Source: Pseudomonas kermanshahensis
GTDB taxonomy: Bacteria; Pseudomonadota; Gammaproteobacteria; Pseudomonadales; Pseudomonadaceae
Direction of reading: 5' to 3'
Assembly (NCBI RefSeq): GCF_014269205.2
Contig: NZ_JABWRY020000001.1
Span: forward strand, 5,132,001-5,196,000
Length of the DNA: 64,000 nucleotides
Shown: piece by piece, positions 36,190-47,356 of the stretch
Position numbering within the stretch: the stretch's first letter is position 1
Layout of the letters: every line of letters starts with the position of its first letter
The notes under the pieces: model-generated
Seen by the model: only the letters and a program-made list of their open reading frames with translations
Database searches by the model: none
Told to the model about the DNA's origin: nothing
Made by a program: the position numbers and the translations under genes

Positions 36190-36203
36190 AAACGATTTCG
36201 TTT
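36190..36203. promoter_or_regulatory. Palindrome upstream of the Fe(III) transporter, candidate operator
   Basis: AAACGATTTCGTTT is a perfect 14-base palindrome 45 bases before the binding-protein ATG. It does not match a Fur box well, so the regulator is open. Confidence 0.4.
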
Positions 36204-36247
36204 ACCATTGTTTCCAAATATGTAGCCGTAAGCGAGGAAGTACCCGC

Positions 36248-37261
36248 ATGACGATCCGTCCGCAACCGCTGAAGCGCACCCTGGCCGCCGCTCTATTGAG
36301 CCTGGTGATCGGCGCCCCGGCCGCCATGGCAGACGCCCCGGTCACACTGACCATGTACAACGGCCAGCACAAGGAAATCGGCGAGGCCATCGCCAAGGCC
36401 TACGAGGCCAAGACTGGCATTCATATCAATATCCGCAAGGGCAGCAGCAACCAGCTGGCCAGCCAGATCATCGAAGAAGGCGAGCGCTCGCCGGCCGACA
36501 TCATCTATACCGAAGAGTCGCCCCCCCTGAACAACCTGGGTGAGCTGGGCTTGCTGGCAAAAATCGACGACGCCACCTTGAACATGCTGCCCAAGGAATA
36601 CGTGGCCGCCAACGGCACGTGGATGGGCGTCACCGCGCGCACCCGCGTGGTGGTGTTCAACCCGAAGAAAATCGACGAGAAAGACCTGCCGCAATCGGTC
36701 ATGGACTTCGCCGACCCTGAATGGGATGGCCGTGTCGGTTTCGTGCCGACCAGTGGCGCCTTCCAGGAACAGGCTGTAGCCATCCTCAAGATGCACGGGC
36801 GTGATGCGGCCGAAGAGTGGCTGACCGGCCTGAAAGCTTTCGGCAAGACCTACACCAACAACATGGTCGCCCTGAAGGCTGTGGAAAAAGGCGAAGTCGC
36901 CGCCGTGCTGGTGAACAACTACTACTGGTACGCCCTGGAGCGTGAGCGCGGCAAGCTGGACTCCAAGCTGTATTACCTGGCCGACGGCGATGCCGGTGGC
37001 CTGGTGACCATCTCCGGCGCCGCTGCGGTCAAGGCCAGCAAGCACCCGAAAGAAGCTCAGGCCCTGCTCAACTGGATGGCCAGCGAAGAAGGCCAGCGTG
37101 TGATCACTCAGACCACCGCCGAGTATCCGCTGCACAAGGGCATGGTTTCTGACCGTGGCCTGAAGCCTTTTGAAGACCTGCGCCCACCGAAGATCTCCCC
37201 GGCCGACCTTGGCAATGCCGAAGAAGCCCTGGAACTTGAACGTGAGGTCGGTCTGCTCTGA
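36248..37261 (+). CDS. Fe(III) ABC transporter substrate-binding protein (FbpA-like)
   Basis: A 337-residue periplasmic binding protein. The signal peptide spans about 1-28 (ends AAMA), then DAPVTLTMYNGQHKEIGEAIAKAYEAKTG. Ligand residues expected from FbpA are visible: His in YNGQHKE, Glu in YTEESPP and the Tyr-Tyr pair in NNYYWY. It would carry ferric ion to the permease encoded next; stop and start share one base (TGATG). ATG 36248 begins the signal peptide; the longer frame is spurious. Confidence 0.9.
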   Translation: MTIRPQPLKRTLAAALLSLVIGAPAAMADAPVTLTMYNGQHKEIGEAIAKAYEAKTGIHINIRKGSSNQLASQIIEEGERSPADIIYTEESPPLNNLGELGLLAKIDDATLNMLPKEYVAANGTWMGVTARTRVVVFNPKKIDEKDLPQSVMDFADPEWDGRVGFVPTSGAFQEQAVAILKMHGRDAAEEWLTGLKAFGKTYTNNMVALKAVEKGEVAAVLVNNYYWYALERERGKLDSKLYYLADGDAGGLVTISGAAAVKASKHPKEAQALLNWMASEEGQRVITQTTAEYPLHKGMVSDRGLKPFEDLRPPKISPADLGNAEEALELEREVGLL

Positions 37262-38826
37262 TGACTGCCGCCCTGTCCGAGCCGGCGCCGGTACGTTTCG
37301 TGCCGCGCCGCAAGCGCCCCTCGATCTGGGTGGTGCTGCCTGTGCTGTTCCTGGTGGCGATGAGTTTGCTGCCACTGGCGTATGTCGCCCTCAAAGCCTG
37401 GGAAGCAGGCTGGCGAGAAGCCCTGCACCTGCTGTGGCGCCCGTTCGTCTGGGGCCTGATGCGCAACACCCTGATGCTGATGTTCGGGGTGACGCTGGTG
37501 TGCATGGTGGTCGGCCTGGCCCTGGCCTGGCTGCTCGAACGCAGCAACCTGGCGGGGCGTCGCCTGTGGGGCGTGGTGCTGTGCCTGCCGTTTGCGGTGC
37601 CGTCATTCGTCAGCAGCTTCACCTGGGTGTCGCTGAGCTCGGACTTCGAAGGCCTCGGCGGGGCCATTCTGGTCATGGCCTTGTCCAAGTATCCGCTGGT
37701 ATTCCTGCCGGTGGCAGCCACCCTGCGCAACGTCGACACCTCGCTTGAAGAGTCGGCGCGTACGCTGGGGTGCAGCCGGTGGGGCGTGTTCATCAAGGTG
37801 ACCTTGCCGTTGCTGTGGCCCTCGATGCTGGGCGGCGCGCTGCTGATTGCCCTGCACATGCTGGTGGAATTTGGCGCACTGTCGATCCTCGGCCTGCAAA
37901 CCTTCACCACGGCGATCTACCAGCAGTTCGAACTGGAATTCAGCAACGCCAACGCGGCCATGCTCTCGGCCGTGCTGCTGGCGCTGTGCATGATCATGTT
38001 GTGGCTGGAACTGCGCGTGCGAGGCAAGGCCCGCCACGTACGCATCGGCCAAGGCGTGGCACGCCGGGCACAGCCTGTGCGCTTGCGCGGCTGGGCGCCC
38101 TTGGCGCAGCTGTTCTGCGTGGGCCTGGCGGTACTGGGCAGCGGCATTCCGCTGGCCATGCTCGGTTACTGGCTGAGTGTTGGCTCGTCGGCGGCGTTCC
38201 CGGTCGCCGAAATCTCCAAGGCGCTGCTCACCTCGTTGTCGGTGTCGCTTGGCGGCGCAGGGTTCTGTGTGTTGCTGGCATTGCCGATCAGCTTCCTGGT
38301 GGTGCGCTACAAGGGCCGCCTGGCGATCTGGGCTGAACGCCTGCCGTACCTGCTGCATGCCCTGCCGGGCCTGGTGATCGCGCTGACACTGGTGTTCTTC
38401 GCGTTGCACTACGTGCCTGCGATGTACCAGACCACTGCCCTGTTGCTGCTGGCCTACGCACTGCTGTTCCTGCCGCTGGCCCAGGCGCCGGTACGCACCG
38501 CCTTGAACAAGGCTTCGCCGACGCTCGAAGAGGCTGCCCGCACCCTGGGCGCGAGCAGCTTCACAGCGTTCTGCCGGGTGACCTTGCCGATCATCTTCCC
38601 GGCCCTGGCCGCAGCCTTCGCCCTGGTGTTCCTCGATGCCATGAAAGAGCTGACGGCCACACTGCTGCTGAGCCCGACCGGCATGACCACCCTGGCCACT
38701 GAGGTCTGGGCGCACACCGCCAACGTCGAGTTCGCGGCGGCAGCGCCTTACGCGGCACTGCTGATCGTGGTTTCGGGGTTGCCGGTGTACCTGCTGACCA
38801 CACGGATGTACCTCAACAAGGCGTGA
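37261..38826 (+). CDS. Fe(III) ABC transporter permease (fused two-domain)
   Basis: A 521-residue protein with about twelve hydrophobic segments: two permease units in one chain, as in FbpB/HitB. Each half has an EAA loop: EESARTLGCSRWGVFIKVTLP and EEAARTLGASSFTAFCRVTLP. It moves ferric ion across the inner membrane. No ATPase gene follows: after the stop comes a hairpin and then the convergent chemoreceptor gene, so the ATPase must be encoded elsewhere. Confidence 0.92.
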   Translation: MTAALSEPAPVRFVPRRKRPSIWVVLPVLFLVAMSLLPLAYVALKAWEAGWREALHLLWRPFVWGLMRNTLMLMFGVTLVCMVVGLALAWLLERSNLAGRRLWGVVLCLPFAVPSFVSSFTWVSLSSDFEGLGGAILVMALSKYPLVFLPVAATLRNVDTSLEESARTLGCSRWGVFIKVTLPLLWPSMLGGALLIALHMLVEFGALSILGLQTFTTAIYQQFELEFSNANAAMLSAVLLALCMIMLWLELRVRGKARHVRIGQGVARRAQPVRLRGWAPLAQLFCVGLAVLGSGIPLAMLGYWLSVGSSAAFPVAEISKALLTSLSVSLGGAGFCVLLALPISFLVVRYKGRLAIWAERLPYLLHALPGLVIALTLVFFALHYVPAMYQTTALLLLAYALLFLPLAQAPVRTALNKASPTLEEAARTLGASSFTAFCRVTLPIIFPALAAAFALVFLDAMKELTATLLLSPTGMTTLATEVWAHTANVEFAAAAPYAALLIVVSGLPVYLLTTRMYLNKA

Positions 38827-38838
38827 GTTTTGTAGGAG

Positions 38839-38858
38839 CGCCCCCTCAAAGGGGGGCG
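38839..38858. terminator. Hairpin between convergent permease and chemoreceptor genes
   Basis: CGCCCCC-tcaaag-GGGGGCG, a strong GC stem starting 12 bases after the permease stop and ending right at the chemoreceptor stop. Likely shared 3'-end structure; T-runs are weak. Confidence 0.5.
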
Positions 38859-40793
38859 TTACGCCCTGAACTGCCCCAGGCTGGCCCGCAGCTGCGCTGC
38901 CAGGTCATCCAGTACCTTGCTGCTGGCCGTGGTCTGCATCACCACTTCAGCCGAGCGTTCGGCCTGGGCGTGGATGGTCTCCACCCGGCCGCGCACCGCT
39001 TGCGCACCGTGCGCCTGCTGTTCGGCCGCGCGGGTAGCCAGCCCGATCGCTGCATGCACTTGCTCGACCGCCGCCTGCACCGACTGCTGGCGACGCTCGT
39101 TTTCGCGCAACACCAACAACCCTTCGCTGGCCTTGAGCCCTGCCTGGCTGATGGTGGCCACAGCTTCTTTAGCGCCTTTCTGCAGCGCAGCAATATGCGC
39201 CTGGATATCCCCGGTCGAGCTTTGCGTCTTGCTCGCCAACGCGCGCACTTCATCAGCCACCACGGCAAAGCCGCGCCCCGTCTCGCCAGCACGCGCCGCC
39301 TCGATGGCCGCATTCAATGCCAACAGGTTGGTCTGTTCGGCAATGCCGTGGATCACTGTCAGCACCACCTCGATCTGTTCACTCTGCTTGGCCAGCCGTT
39401 CGATCACATGCGAGCCGGTCTCCACCTGCCCTGCCAAGCTTTCAATCAGGCCGGCGAGCTGGGTCGAAGTCCGGCTGTTCTCATCTGTAGCCTGGCGAAT
39501 ATCCACCACCTGCTGCAAGGCGGACTGCATGGCATGGCTCTCGGCTTGGGCTTCGTCGGCCATGCTCGACAGGTCACGCAGGCTGGCAGCCACTTCATCG
39601 CGCTGCAGCGCAGCAGCGGCGTCAGCACCGGCATTGCGCTGGGCCATGGCGCCAATCTCGACACCCGTACGCTGCGCCACCTCACCTGCCTCGCGGACGA
39701 TGGGCTGCAACTTGTCGACGAAACGGTTGACCGCCGAGGCCATGTCACCAATCTCGTCGCGACTGTCGAGGGTCACGCGTTTGGTCAGGTCACCCTCACC
39801 GGCAGCCAGGTCGTTCAGGGCGGTGATCAACAGGCGCAGCTTGCTGAGCACCCGTCGACCAAGCACCACCGCGACTACCAGCAACACGCCAAGGCCCACC
39901 AACACCAGGCCTAGACCAATACGCCAGCGCAGCTCGGCAGCAGCTTCACGCACCGTCTGCGCGGTATTGGCCTGCATCGCGGCGGCACTGCTCTGGGCAG
40001 TCTCCAGACGTTCGCGCAGGGTCTTGCCACTGTCGGCAGCGGCGGCCCCGAGGCTGTCACCCACCAGCTGCTCCCCACTGGCGATCAAGGCGGTAAAGCG
40101 CTGGTCCAGGGCTGCGAGCTCCTGATCGACGCCAGCCGTGGAAACCCCCATCAACACCTTGCCGATCTCCGCACCATTGGGGTTGATCGACGCTTCGACA
40201 AAATACACCGCCGGGTCGCGGCGCGCCGCATCGATCACCTTGTCCAGCGCCCGCTCGCCCTGCCCCTTTTCCATCAACGCCTGGTTGATCGGGTTTTGCC
40301 GGTTGAGGTAGCGGGTCAGGTGCTGGCCCTGGGCGTCGTCGTAGACCACGAACAGCACGTTGGGGTTGCGCTGAGCGCGACGGGCGAAGTCAGAGAGCAC
40401 CGGCACATCGTTGTCCCAAATAGCCCGCGGGGCGACCGAGGCCAGCAGTTCGGCCATGTCGTTGGCAGAATCCTTGAGGTTCTTTTCCAGCGTGGTGCGC
40501 AGTTGCTGCTGCTCGTTTTGCAGGCGTGTCGACAACCCGGCGCTCAAACGCTGACGAGTGCTGCTGGACAGGCTATCGAGCCCCGAACGCACGTCCTGCC
40601 CAGCTTGCTCCAGCTCGTTGGCCAGCTTGCGGCTGTCATTGCCCAAGCGCTCACCCAGGTCGGCCTCCAAGGCGGTGACCGTGCTTCGGGTCAGCGCAAC
40701 AGCAACCAGCACCTGCACCAAAAGAGCGATACCAAGGGCAACAAACACAGGCCGCAAAAGGCGGCTTCGTAACAGTGAGAGGATGGCAGACAC
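38859..40793 (-). CDS. Methyl-accepting chemotaxis protein
   Basis: A 644-residue chemoreceptor. Membrane segment about 12-33, a periplasmic sensor of about 255 residues rich in helices, second membrane segment near 285-308, HAMP, and a cytoplasmic signalling domain with the hairpin tip [19 protein letters not shown]. The start is taken as GTG at 40793 (8 bases after GAGGG); the frame reaches 40892 without a better site. The sensor includes an '[29 protein letters not shown]' region like double-Cache/HBM-type modules. Ligand unknown. Confidence 0.9.
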   Translation of the reverse strand: MSAILSLLRSRLLRPVFVALGIALLVQVLVAVALTRSTVTALEADLGERLGNDSRKLANELEQAGQDVRSGLDSLSSSTRQRLSAGLSTRLQNEQQQLRTTLEKNLKDSANDMAELLASVAPRAIWDNDVPVLSDFARRAQRNPNVLFVVYDDAQGQHLTRYLNRQNPINQALMEKGQGERALDKVIDAARRDPAVYFVEASINPNGAEIGKVLMGVSTAGVDQELAALDQRFTALIASGEQLVGDSLGAAAADSGKTLRERLETAQSSAAAMQANTAQTVREAAAELRWRIGLGLVLVGLGVLLVVAVVLGRRVLSKLRLLITALNDLAAGEGDLTKRVTLDSRDEIGDMASAVNRFVDKLQPIVREAGEVAQRTGVEIGAMAQRNAGADAAAALQRDEVAASLRDLSSMADEAQAESHAMQSALQQVVDIRQATDENSRTSTQLAGLIESLAGQVETGSHVIERLAKQSEQIEVVLTVIHGIAEQTNLLALNAAIEAARAGETGRGFAVVADEVRALASKTQSSTGDIQAHIAALQKGAKEAVATISQAGLKASEGLLVLRENERRQQSVQAAVEQVHAAIGLATRAAEQQAHGAQAVRGRVETIHAQAERSAEVVMQTTASSKVLDDLAAQLRASLGQFRA

Positions 40794-40910
40794 GGTGTAA
40801 CCCTCGTGTTTTCTGGCGCCACTATTTTGATGGCATCTACAGAAACTTCTTACAGCAAGGGTTATGCCGGGAACAGCAGGGATATGTGCCAAGGTCTAGC
40901 AAGGTGATTG

Positions 40911-40950
40911 CCTGCACGGGCCTTTTCGCGGGACAAGCCCGCTCCCACAG
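40911..40950. repeat. Single REP element
   Basis: One core TTCGCGGGACAAGCCCGCTCC followed by CACAG, in the gap between the chemoreceptor start and the purA terminator. Confidence 0.85.
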
Positions 40951-41002
40951 TGATCTCCACGGACCCTACATCCACTGCAGAGATCCGGTTCAGGCCTACA
41001 AA

Positions 41003-41036
41003 TGAAAACGCCGCGATCCCTTTCGGGACCGCGGCG
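41003..41036 (-). terminator. Rho-independent terminator of purA
   Basis: Minus strand CGCCGCGGTCCC-gaaa-GGGATCGCGGCG then TTTTC: a 12-bp stem with one mismatch and a GNRA-like loop, 23 bases after the purA stop. Confidence 0.88.
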
Positions 41037-41058
41037 TCAGATCAGCCGTAAAAGCGGA

Positions 41059-42366
<1,308 letters not shown>

Positions 42367-42407
42367 TCACGCAAACTTGGTTGCCGGCCTTTTGCCGACG
42401 CAGAAAC

Positions 42408-43595
42408 TCAATGGGTCAGCGGCAGTACCTGCCAGCGCCCGTCTTGCTGAATCAATTGCCGATCACAATCCGCCTCGAGAGCAGCACTCAACGGCTGGCC
42501 AGGCAAAGCCTGAACCACACGCTGGCCCTCGCTGCGCAACTGGCAGACCTGCTGCCAGAGGGCCGCGTCACCACTGTCGGGCATCCAGATGCCGCCAGTT
42601 GGCAATACGACCTCCGCTCGCCCCAGTGTGACCAGGGTCTTCAAATCCGTGGAGAATCCAGTGGCCGGGCGTGCCCGGCCGAAATCAGCGCCGATATCGT
42701 CATAACGGCCGCCCTGGGCGATCGATTGACCTTCGCCCGGCACGAACACGGCGAACACCACGCCGGTGTGGTAGTGGTAGCCACGCAGCTCGCCGAGGTC
42801 GAAGTACAACGGCAGGTCTGGGTAGCGCGACGCCAGGCGATCGGCGATCGCCAGCAGGTCGTCCAGCGCCGCCAGCACGCTGGCCGGGGCACGGCCCAGG
42901 CGCACGCGGGCTTCGGCCAGCACTTCACGGCCACCGCACAGCTCGACCAGGGCGCGCAGCATGTTGCCCAGGTCTTTCGGCAGGTCGGCGGTCAGTGCCT
43001 GTACTTCGTCGACCGACTTGCGCTGCAGGGCGTCGAACAGCTGCTGCTCGACCGCGCCCGACAGGCCAGCGGCACGCGCCAGGCCACGGTAGATGCCGAC
43101 ATGGCCGAGGTCCATGTGCACGTCCGCGACATCCGTCAGTTGCAGCGTGGCGAGCATCAGGCTGATGACTTCGACATCGCTGGTGGGGCTGGCATCGCCG
43201 TACAACTCGGCACCGAGCTGGATCGGGCTGCGCGAGGTGGACAGAGCACGCGGCTGAGCATGCAGCACGCTGCCGGCATAGCACAGGCGGCTCGGGCCTT
43301 CACGGCGCAAGGTGTGGGCGTCGATACGCGCCACCTGCGGGGTGAAGTCGGCGCGGAAGCCCATCAGGCGACCGGACTGCGGGTCGACCACCTTGAAGGT
43401 GCGCTGATCCAGGTCCTGGCCGGCGCCGGTCAACAGCGACTCCAGGTACTCGATATGCGGGGTGACGACCAGTTCGTAGCCCCAACTCTGGAACAGGTCC
43501 AACACCTGGCGACGCGCGATCTCGATGCGCGCAGCCTCAGGTGGCAGTACTTCCTCGATGCCATCTGGCAGCAGCCAGCGGTCTACCGTTGCCAT
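42408..43595 (-). CDS. hisZ: ATP phosphoribosyltransferase regulatory subunit HisZ
   Basis: A 395-residue HisRS-like protein ([21 protein letters not shown], then motif-2-like [16 protein letters not shown] and [12 protein letters not shown]) without the aminoacylation anticodon-binding domain. HisZ activates short-form HisG for the first step of histidine synthesis and senses histidine; hisG is not in this window. ATG 43595; a longer in-frame reading to 43814 runs through a terminator and is rejected. hisZ precedes purA, the usual Pseudomonas order. Confidence 0.94.
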   Translation of the reverse strand: MATVDRWLLPDGIEEVLPPEAARIEIARRQVLDLFQSWGYELVVTPHIEYLESLLTGAGQDLDQRTFKVVDPQSGRLMGFRADFTPQVARIDAHTLRREGPSRLCYAGSVLHAQPRALSTSRSPIQLGAELYGDASPTSDVEVISLMLATLQLTDVADVHMDLGHVGIYRGLARAAGLSGAVEQQLFDALQRKSVDEVQALTADLPKDLGNMLRALVELCGGREVLAEARVRLGRAPASVLAALDDLLAIADRLASRYPDLPLYFDLGELRGYHYHTGVVFAVFVPGEGQSIAQGGRYDDIGADFGRARPATGFSTDLKTLVTLGRAEVVLPTGGIWMPDSGDAALWQQVCQLRSEGQRVVQALPGQPLSAALEADCDRQLIQQDGRWQVLPLTH

Positions 43596-43775
43596 TACGC
43601 CATTTCCCCTCTGGTCCGGGCGGCCTGCCTGTGGCGAGCCGTCAGTAAAGCAGGTATCGCGCACAGCAGCGGGCAGCACTGATCCCAGCGCAGCCACCGT
43701 ACCCAATACCCTCGAATTGCCTTGCGCGCTGACCAAACCGTCAACTGGCGGCTTGCCAATCAACCTTGCAGACGC

Positions 43776-43800
43776 AAAAAAGCCGGGAAATTTCCCGGCT
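43776..43800 (-). terminator. Rho-independent terminator downstream of hflC
   Basis: Minus strand AGCCGGGAAATTTCCCGGCT followed by TTTTT: a perfect 10-bp palindromic stem plus T-run. It separates the hfq-hflXKC operon from hisZ-purA. Confidence 0.92.
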
Positions 43801-43834
43801 GCCTCATCATACACCCCTTTTCATTCAGGATGCA

Positions 43835-43865
43835 CCCCGCCTGGTGTTTTAGCTGCCAGGCGGGG
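43835..43865 (-). repeat. Strong hairpin upstream of the hflC terminator
   Basis: CCCCGCCTGG / CCAGGCGGGG is a perfect 10-bp stem with an 11-base loop. The GGGG arm (43862-43865) also belongs to a second hairpin GGGGC-gta-GCCCC (43862-43874), so the two are mutually exclusive. Confidence 0.7.
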
Positions 43866-43895
43866 CGTAGCCCCAATGAAAACGGGCTCAGAGCA

Positions 43896-44765
43896 TCAAG
43901 GCTTGCTCTTGTCCAGGAAGCGGAAGAACTCGTTCTTCGGGTCCAGGACCAGCACGTCGCTCTTGCTCGAGAAGCTCTCGCGGTACGCCTGCAGGCTACG
44001 GTGGAACGCATAGAAATCAGCGTCCTGGCTGTAGGCCTTGGCGTAGATGGCAGCCGCCTGGGCGTCGCCGTCACCGCGGGTTTCTTCAGCTTCACGGTAG
44101 GCTTCGGCCAGCAGTACACGGCGCTGACGATCGGCATCCGCACGGATACCTTCGGCCAGCTCGTTACCTTTGGCGCGATGCTCGCGGGCTTCACGCTCAC
44201 GCTCGGTGCTCATACGATCGAACACGCTGCGGTTGACTTCCTTCGGCAGGTCGATGGCCTTGACGCGCACATCGATGACCTCGATACCCAGCTCTTTGTT
44301 AGCCATGCGGTTCAGCGAAGCGGTGATGTCAGCCATCAGCGCGTCACGTTCACCGGAAACCACCTCGTGCAGGGTACGCTTACCGAACTGGTCACGCAGG
44401 CCGCTTTCCAGACGACGCGACAGACGCTCATCGGCGATCTGCTTGAGGCCGGAAGTGGCGGTGTAGAAGCGCTCGGCATCCTTGACGCGCCACTTGGCGT
44501 AGGCGTCGACCATGACCGCTTTCTTCTCCAGGGTCAGGAACCGCTGGGTCGGCGCATCAAGGGTCATCAGGCGGGCGTCGAACTTGCGCACCTGGTTCAC
44601 GTAAGGAACCTTCACATGCAGGCCTGGCTGAACATCAGCCTGAACCACACGGCCGAATTGCAGCAGTACGGCACGTTCGGTCTGCGACACGATGTAGAAG
44701 CAGTTCCAGGCCACGACGGCCAGCACCACAGCGGCGATCAGGGCGATCAGCGATCTATTGCTCAT
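43896..44765 (-). CDS. hflC: HflC, subunit of the FtsH-modulating HflKC complex
   Basis: A 289-residue SPFH/band-7 protein with an N-terminal membrane anchor (about 5-22) and periplasmic prohibitin-like domain (FYIVSQTERAVLLQFGRVVQ). With HflK it forms a large cage around FtsH and limits degradation of membrane proteins. Its start overlaps the hflK stop by one base. Confidence 0.96.
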   Translation of the reverse strand: MSNRSLIALIAAVVLAVVAWNCFYIVSQTERAVLLQFGRVVQADVQPGLHVKVPYVNQVRKFDARLMTLDAPTQRFLTLEKKAVMVDAYAKWRVKDAERFYTATSGLKQIADERLSRRLESGLRDQFGKRTLHEVVSGERDALMADITASLNRMANKELGIEVIDVRVKAIDLPKEVNRSVFDRMSTEREREAREHRAKGNELAEGIRADADRQRRVLLAEAYREAEETRGDGDAQAAAIYAKAYSQDADFYAFHRSLQAYRESFSSKSDVLVLDPKNEFFRFLDKSKP

Positions 44766-45946
44766 CAGCGGCTCTCCCTAGTGCGCGGCGGCTGTTGTTG
44801 CTGTTGCAGGTCCTGCGCCGCACGCGCGGCCGCATCGTTGGCCGACGCAGATACACCGCTGGCCGGTACGGACGTGTTGCGGCTGCCTTCGACCATCTTG
44901 TCCAGTGGCAGGTAGAGCAGGTTGTTCTGCCCGTCCTTGGTAGCCACCATGACCTTGCTCGAGTTGCTGTAGACCTCTTGCATGGTTTCCAGGTACAGAC
45001 GCTGACGGGTGATGTCCGGCGCCTTGCGATACTCGGTCACCAGCTTGCTGAAGCGGTCTGCCTCACCCTTGGCGCGAGCGATCACTTCATCGCGGTAACC
45101 GTTGGCGTCCTCGATGATGCGCTGGGCCTGACCACGGGCTTCTGGCACCACGCCATTGGCGTAGGACTCGGCCTGGTTGCGGGCACGCTGTTCATCTTCG
45201 CGCGCACGGATCACGTCGTCGAAGGCTTCCTGCACTTCACGCGGGGCTGCCGCGCTCTGTACGTTGACCTGGGTGACGGTGATACCGGTACGGTAGTTGT
45301 CGAGGAAGCGCTGCAGGCGTTCGCGGATATCCACGGCCATCTGCTCACGGCCTTCGGTAAGCACCTGGTCCATGGAGGTGGAACCCACCACATGGCGCAG
45401 GGCACTGTCGGTCGCATGCTGCAGGCTCACCTCTGGCTGGTCGACGTTGAGCACGAAGTCCTGCAGGTTGGTGATCTTGTACTGGACGGTCAGCGGTACC
45501 TCGACGATGTTCTCGTCTTCGGTCAGCATCTGCCCCTGCTTGGTGTAGGCACGCTCACGCGTGACGTTTTCCATGTACTTGCGATCGATGGGCGGGAAGT
45601 AGATGTTCAGGCCGGGACCGACCGTCTCATAGTACTTGCCGAAGCGCAGCACTACGGCCTGCTCCTGCTCGTCGACCACGTACACGGCGCTGTACAGCCA
45701 GATGGCAGCCAACACCGCCAGGCCGATGCCCAGCAGGCCGTAGCCGCGACCCTTGCCGACATTGCGGTCACCGCCGCCACGTTTCTTGCCGCTGCCGAAC
45801 ATGCCGTTCAGGCTGTCCTGCAGTTTGCGGAAGGCCTCGTCCAGATCCGGCGGGCCTTTTTTATCGCCACCACCGCCGCCGCCACCACGGCGACCGCCCC
45901 AGGGATCCTGATTGTTCGAGTTGCCACCCGGCTCGTTCCAAGCCAT
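44765..45946 (-). CDS. hflK: HflK, subunit of the FtsH-modulating HflKC complex
   Basis: A 393-residue band-7 protein. The N-terminal cytoplasmic tail (1-65) is rich in Gly with a run of seven glycines (21-27) and Lys; a membrane segment lies at about 69-90; the SPFH domain follows (EQEQAVVLRFGKYYETVGPGL), and the C terminus is Gln-rich. ATG 45946 (MAWNEPGG) is standard; the frame extends 12 codons. It acts with HflC on FtsH. Confidence 0.96.
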   Translation of the reverse strand: MAWNEPGGNSNNQDPWGGRRGGGGGGGDKKGPPDLDEAFRKLQDSLNGMFGSGKKRGGGDRNVGKGRGYGLLGIGLAVLAAIWLYSAVYVVDEQEQAVVLRFGKYYETVGPGLNIYFPPIDRKYMENVTRERAYTKQGQMLTEDENIVEVPLTVQYKITNLQDFVLNVDQPEVSLQHATDSALRHVVGSTSMDQVLTEGREQMAVDIRERLQRFLDNYRTGITVTQVNVQSAAAPREVQEAFDDVIRAREDEQRARNQAESYANGVVPEARGQAQRIIEDANGYRDEVIARAKGEADRFSKLVTEYRKAPDITRQRLYLETMQEVYSNSSKVMVATKDGQNNLLYLPLDKMVEGSRNTSVPASGVSASANDAAARAAQDLQQQQQPPRTRESR

Positions 45947-46042
45947 AGCGCTCTCCATCTGATAAAGCAAAGACGCGCCCACGGCGCGCCGTCCAATGCT
46001 ACAGAATGCCTGTCACTGCTGCCCGGCGACCTCGTCGAGCAT

Positions 46043-47344
46043 TTATTGCAAAGTGTGTTGCTCGACAAACATTTGCGGCTCCATGCCTTCGCGGCTGACC
46101 AGACGATTCAACTCGACCTTGGGCAGTCGCACGCTCAGCAGGCTGCGCCCTTCTTCATCATGCTCTTCACTCTGCACGGCACCCAGGGCAAAGAATTGCG
46201 CGCGCAAGCGGGCAAAACGCTGCTCCAGGCACAGGGTACCGACAAACAGATCATCCCCCAGCAACTCGGCAATCGCCTGGCCAACCAGCTCCAGGCCACG
46301 CCCATCGCGTGCCGATACCCAGACCCGCTCCGGCTTGCCATCGGCATCGCGCTGGATCTGCGGCTCGACATCTTCGAGCAGGTCGAGTTTGTTATAGACC
46401 TCAAGGATCGGCAAGCCTTCGGCACCGATCTCGCCCAATACCGCCAACACCTGTTCGATCTGCTCCATGCGGTCGGGCTCATGCGCGTCGATCACATGCA
46501 GCAGCAGGTCAGAGTTGCTCGACTCTTCGAGCGTAGCCCGAAAAGCCTCGACCAGCTTGTGCGGCAGGTGACGAATGAAGCCGACAGTGTCGGCCAGCAC
46601 GATCGGCCCAAGGTCGTTCAGCTCGAGCCGGCGCAAGGTCGGGTCGAGGGTGGCGAAGAGCTGGTCGGCGGCGTAGACCTCGGATTGGGTCAGGGCGTTG
46701 AACAGGGTGGACTTGCCGGCGTTGGTGTAACCCACCAGCGAAACCGACGGGATATCGGCGCGGCGTCGGCCGCGACGGGCCTGCTCGCGCTGGCTGCGCA
46801 CCTTCTCAAGGCGTGCCTTGATCTGACGCAGGCGTACCCGCAGCAGGCGGCGGTCGGTTTCAAGCTGTGTTTCACCCGGGCCGCGCAGGCCGATACCGCC
46901 TTTTTGCCGCTCAAGGTGAGTCCAGCCGCGTACCAGTCGCGTGCTCATGTGCTCGAGCTGGGCCAGTTCGACCTGCAGCTTGCCTTCATGGGTACGCGCC
47001 CGCTGGGCGAAGATATCGAGAATCAGCCCGGTGCGATCAAGCACGCGACACTCGAAGACACGTTCGAGGTTGCGTTCCTGGCTGGGCGTGAGGGTGTGAT
47101 TGAAAATCACCAGATCGACCTCATCGGCTTTGACTTGGTCGCGTAGTTCTTCGACCTTGCCGCTACCAATCAGGTATTTGGCCGTAGGCTGATGCCGTGT
47201 AATAGTCACCAGCGAGACGATGTCCGCCCCGGCCGACAATGCCAACTCCTGAAACTCCTGCGGGTCTTCGCGCGCCTCAGGGTTCTGACCTTCCAAGTGA
47301 ACGAGCAACGCCCGTTCACCACCACCGTGGCGCTCAAAGAACAA
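46043..47344 (-). CDS. hflX: GTPase HflX, ribosome rescue/splitting factor
   Basis: A 433-residue GTPase. N-terminal HflX domain with GSGKVEELRD (61-70), a coiled segment (about 165-195), then the G domain: GYTNAGKS 205-212, DTVGF 252-256 and NKLD-type YNKLDLLED. HflX splits stalled 70S ribosomes, notably under heat stress. It lies 12 bases after hfq. Confidence 0.96.
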   Translation of the reverse strand: MFFERHGGGERALLVHLEGQNPEAREDPQEFQELALSAGADIVSLVTITRHQPTAKYLIGSGKVEELRDQVKADEVDLVIFNHTLTPSQERNLERVFECRVLDRTGLILDIFAQRARTHEGKLQVELAQLEHMSTRLVRGWTHLERQKGGIGLRGPGETQLETDRRLLRVRLRQIKARLEKVRSQREQARRGRRRADIPSVSLVGYTNAGKSTLFNALTQSEVYAADQLFATLDPTLRRLELNDLGPIVLADTVGFIRHLPHKLVEAFRATLEESSNSDLLLHVIDAHEPDRMEQIEQVLAVLGEIGAEGLPILEVYNKLDLLEDVEPQIQRDADGKPERVWVSARDGRGLELVGQAIAELLGDDLFVGTLCLEQRFARLRAQFFALGAVQSEEHDEEGRSLLSVRLPKVELNRLVSREGMEPQMFVEQHTLQ

Positions 47345-47356
47345 TGCAGGCTCCTA

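Larger units (their letters stand above)
43596..43895. other. Intergenic region hflC-hisZ with stacked hairpins
   Basis: No gene. On the minus strand after the hflC stop come GGGGC-tac-GCCCC, then CCCCGCCTGG...CCAGGCGGGG, then a classic terminator at 43776-43800, then about 180 bases leading to hisZ, presumably with its promoter. Confidence 0.6.

Noticed and set aside
36065-36247. Longer N terminus for the iron-binding protein
   Set aside because: It would start inside the tRNA terminator and place the signal peptide internally.
40800-40880. Possible FliA promoter for the chemoreceptor (GCCATCAA)
   Set aside because: Three mismatches in the -10 and wrong spacing to any -35; not supportable.
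43596-43814. Longer N terminus for hisZ
   Set aside because: The extension runs through a rho-independent terminator and has no HisZ-like sequence; ATG 43595 matches the family start.
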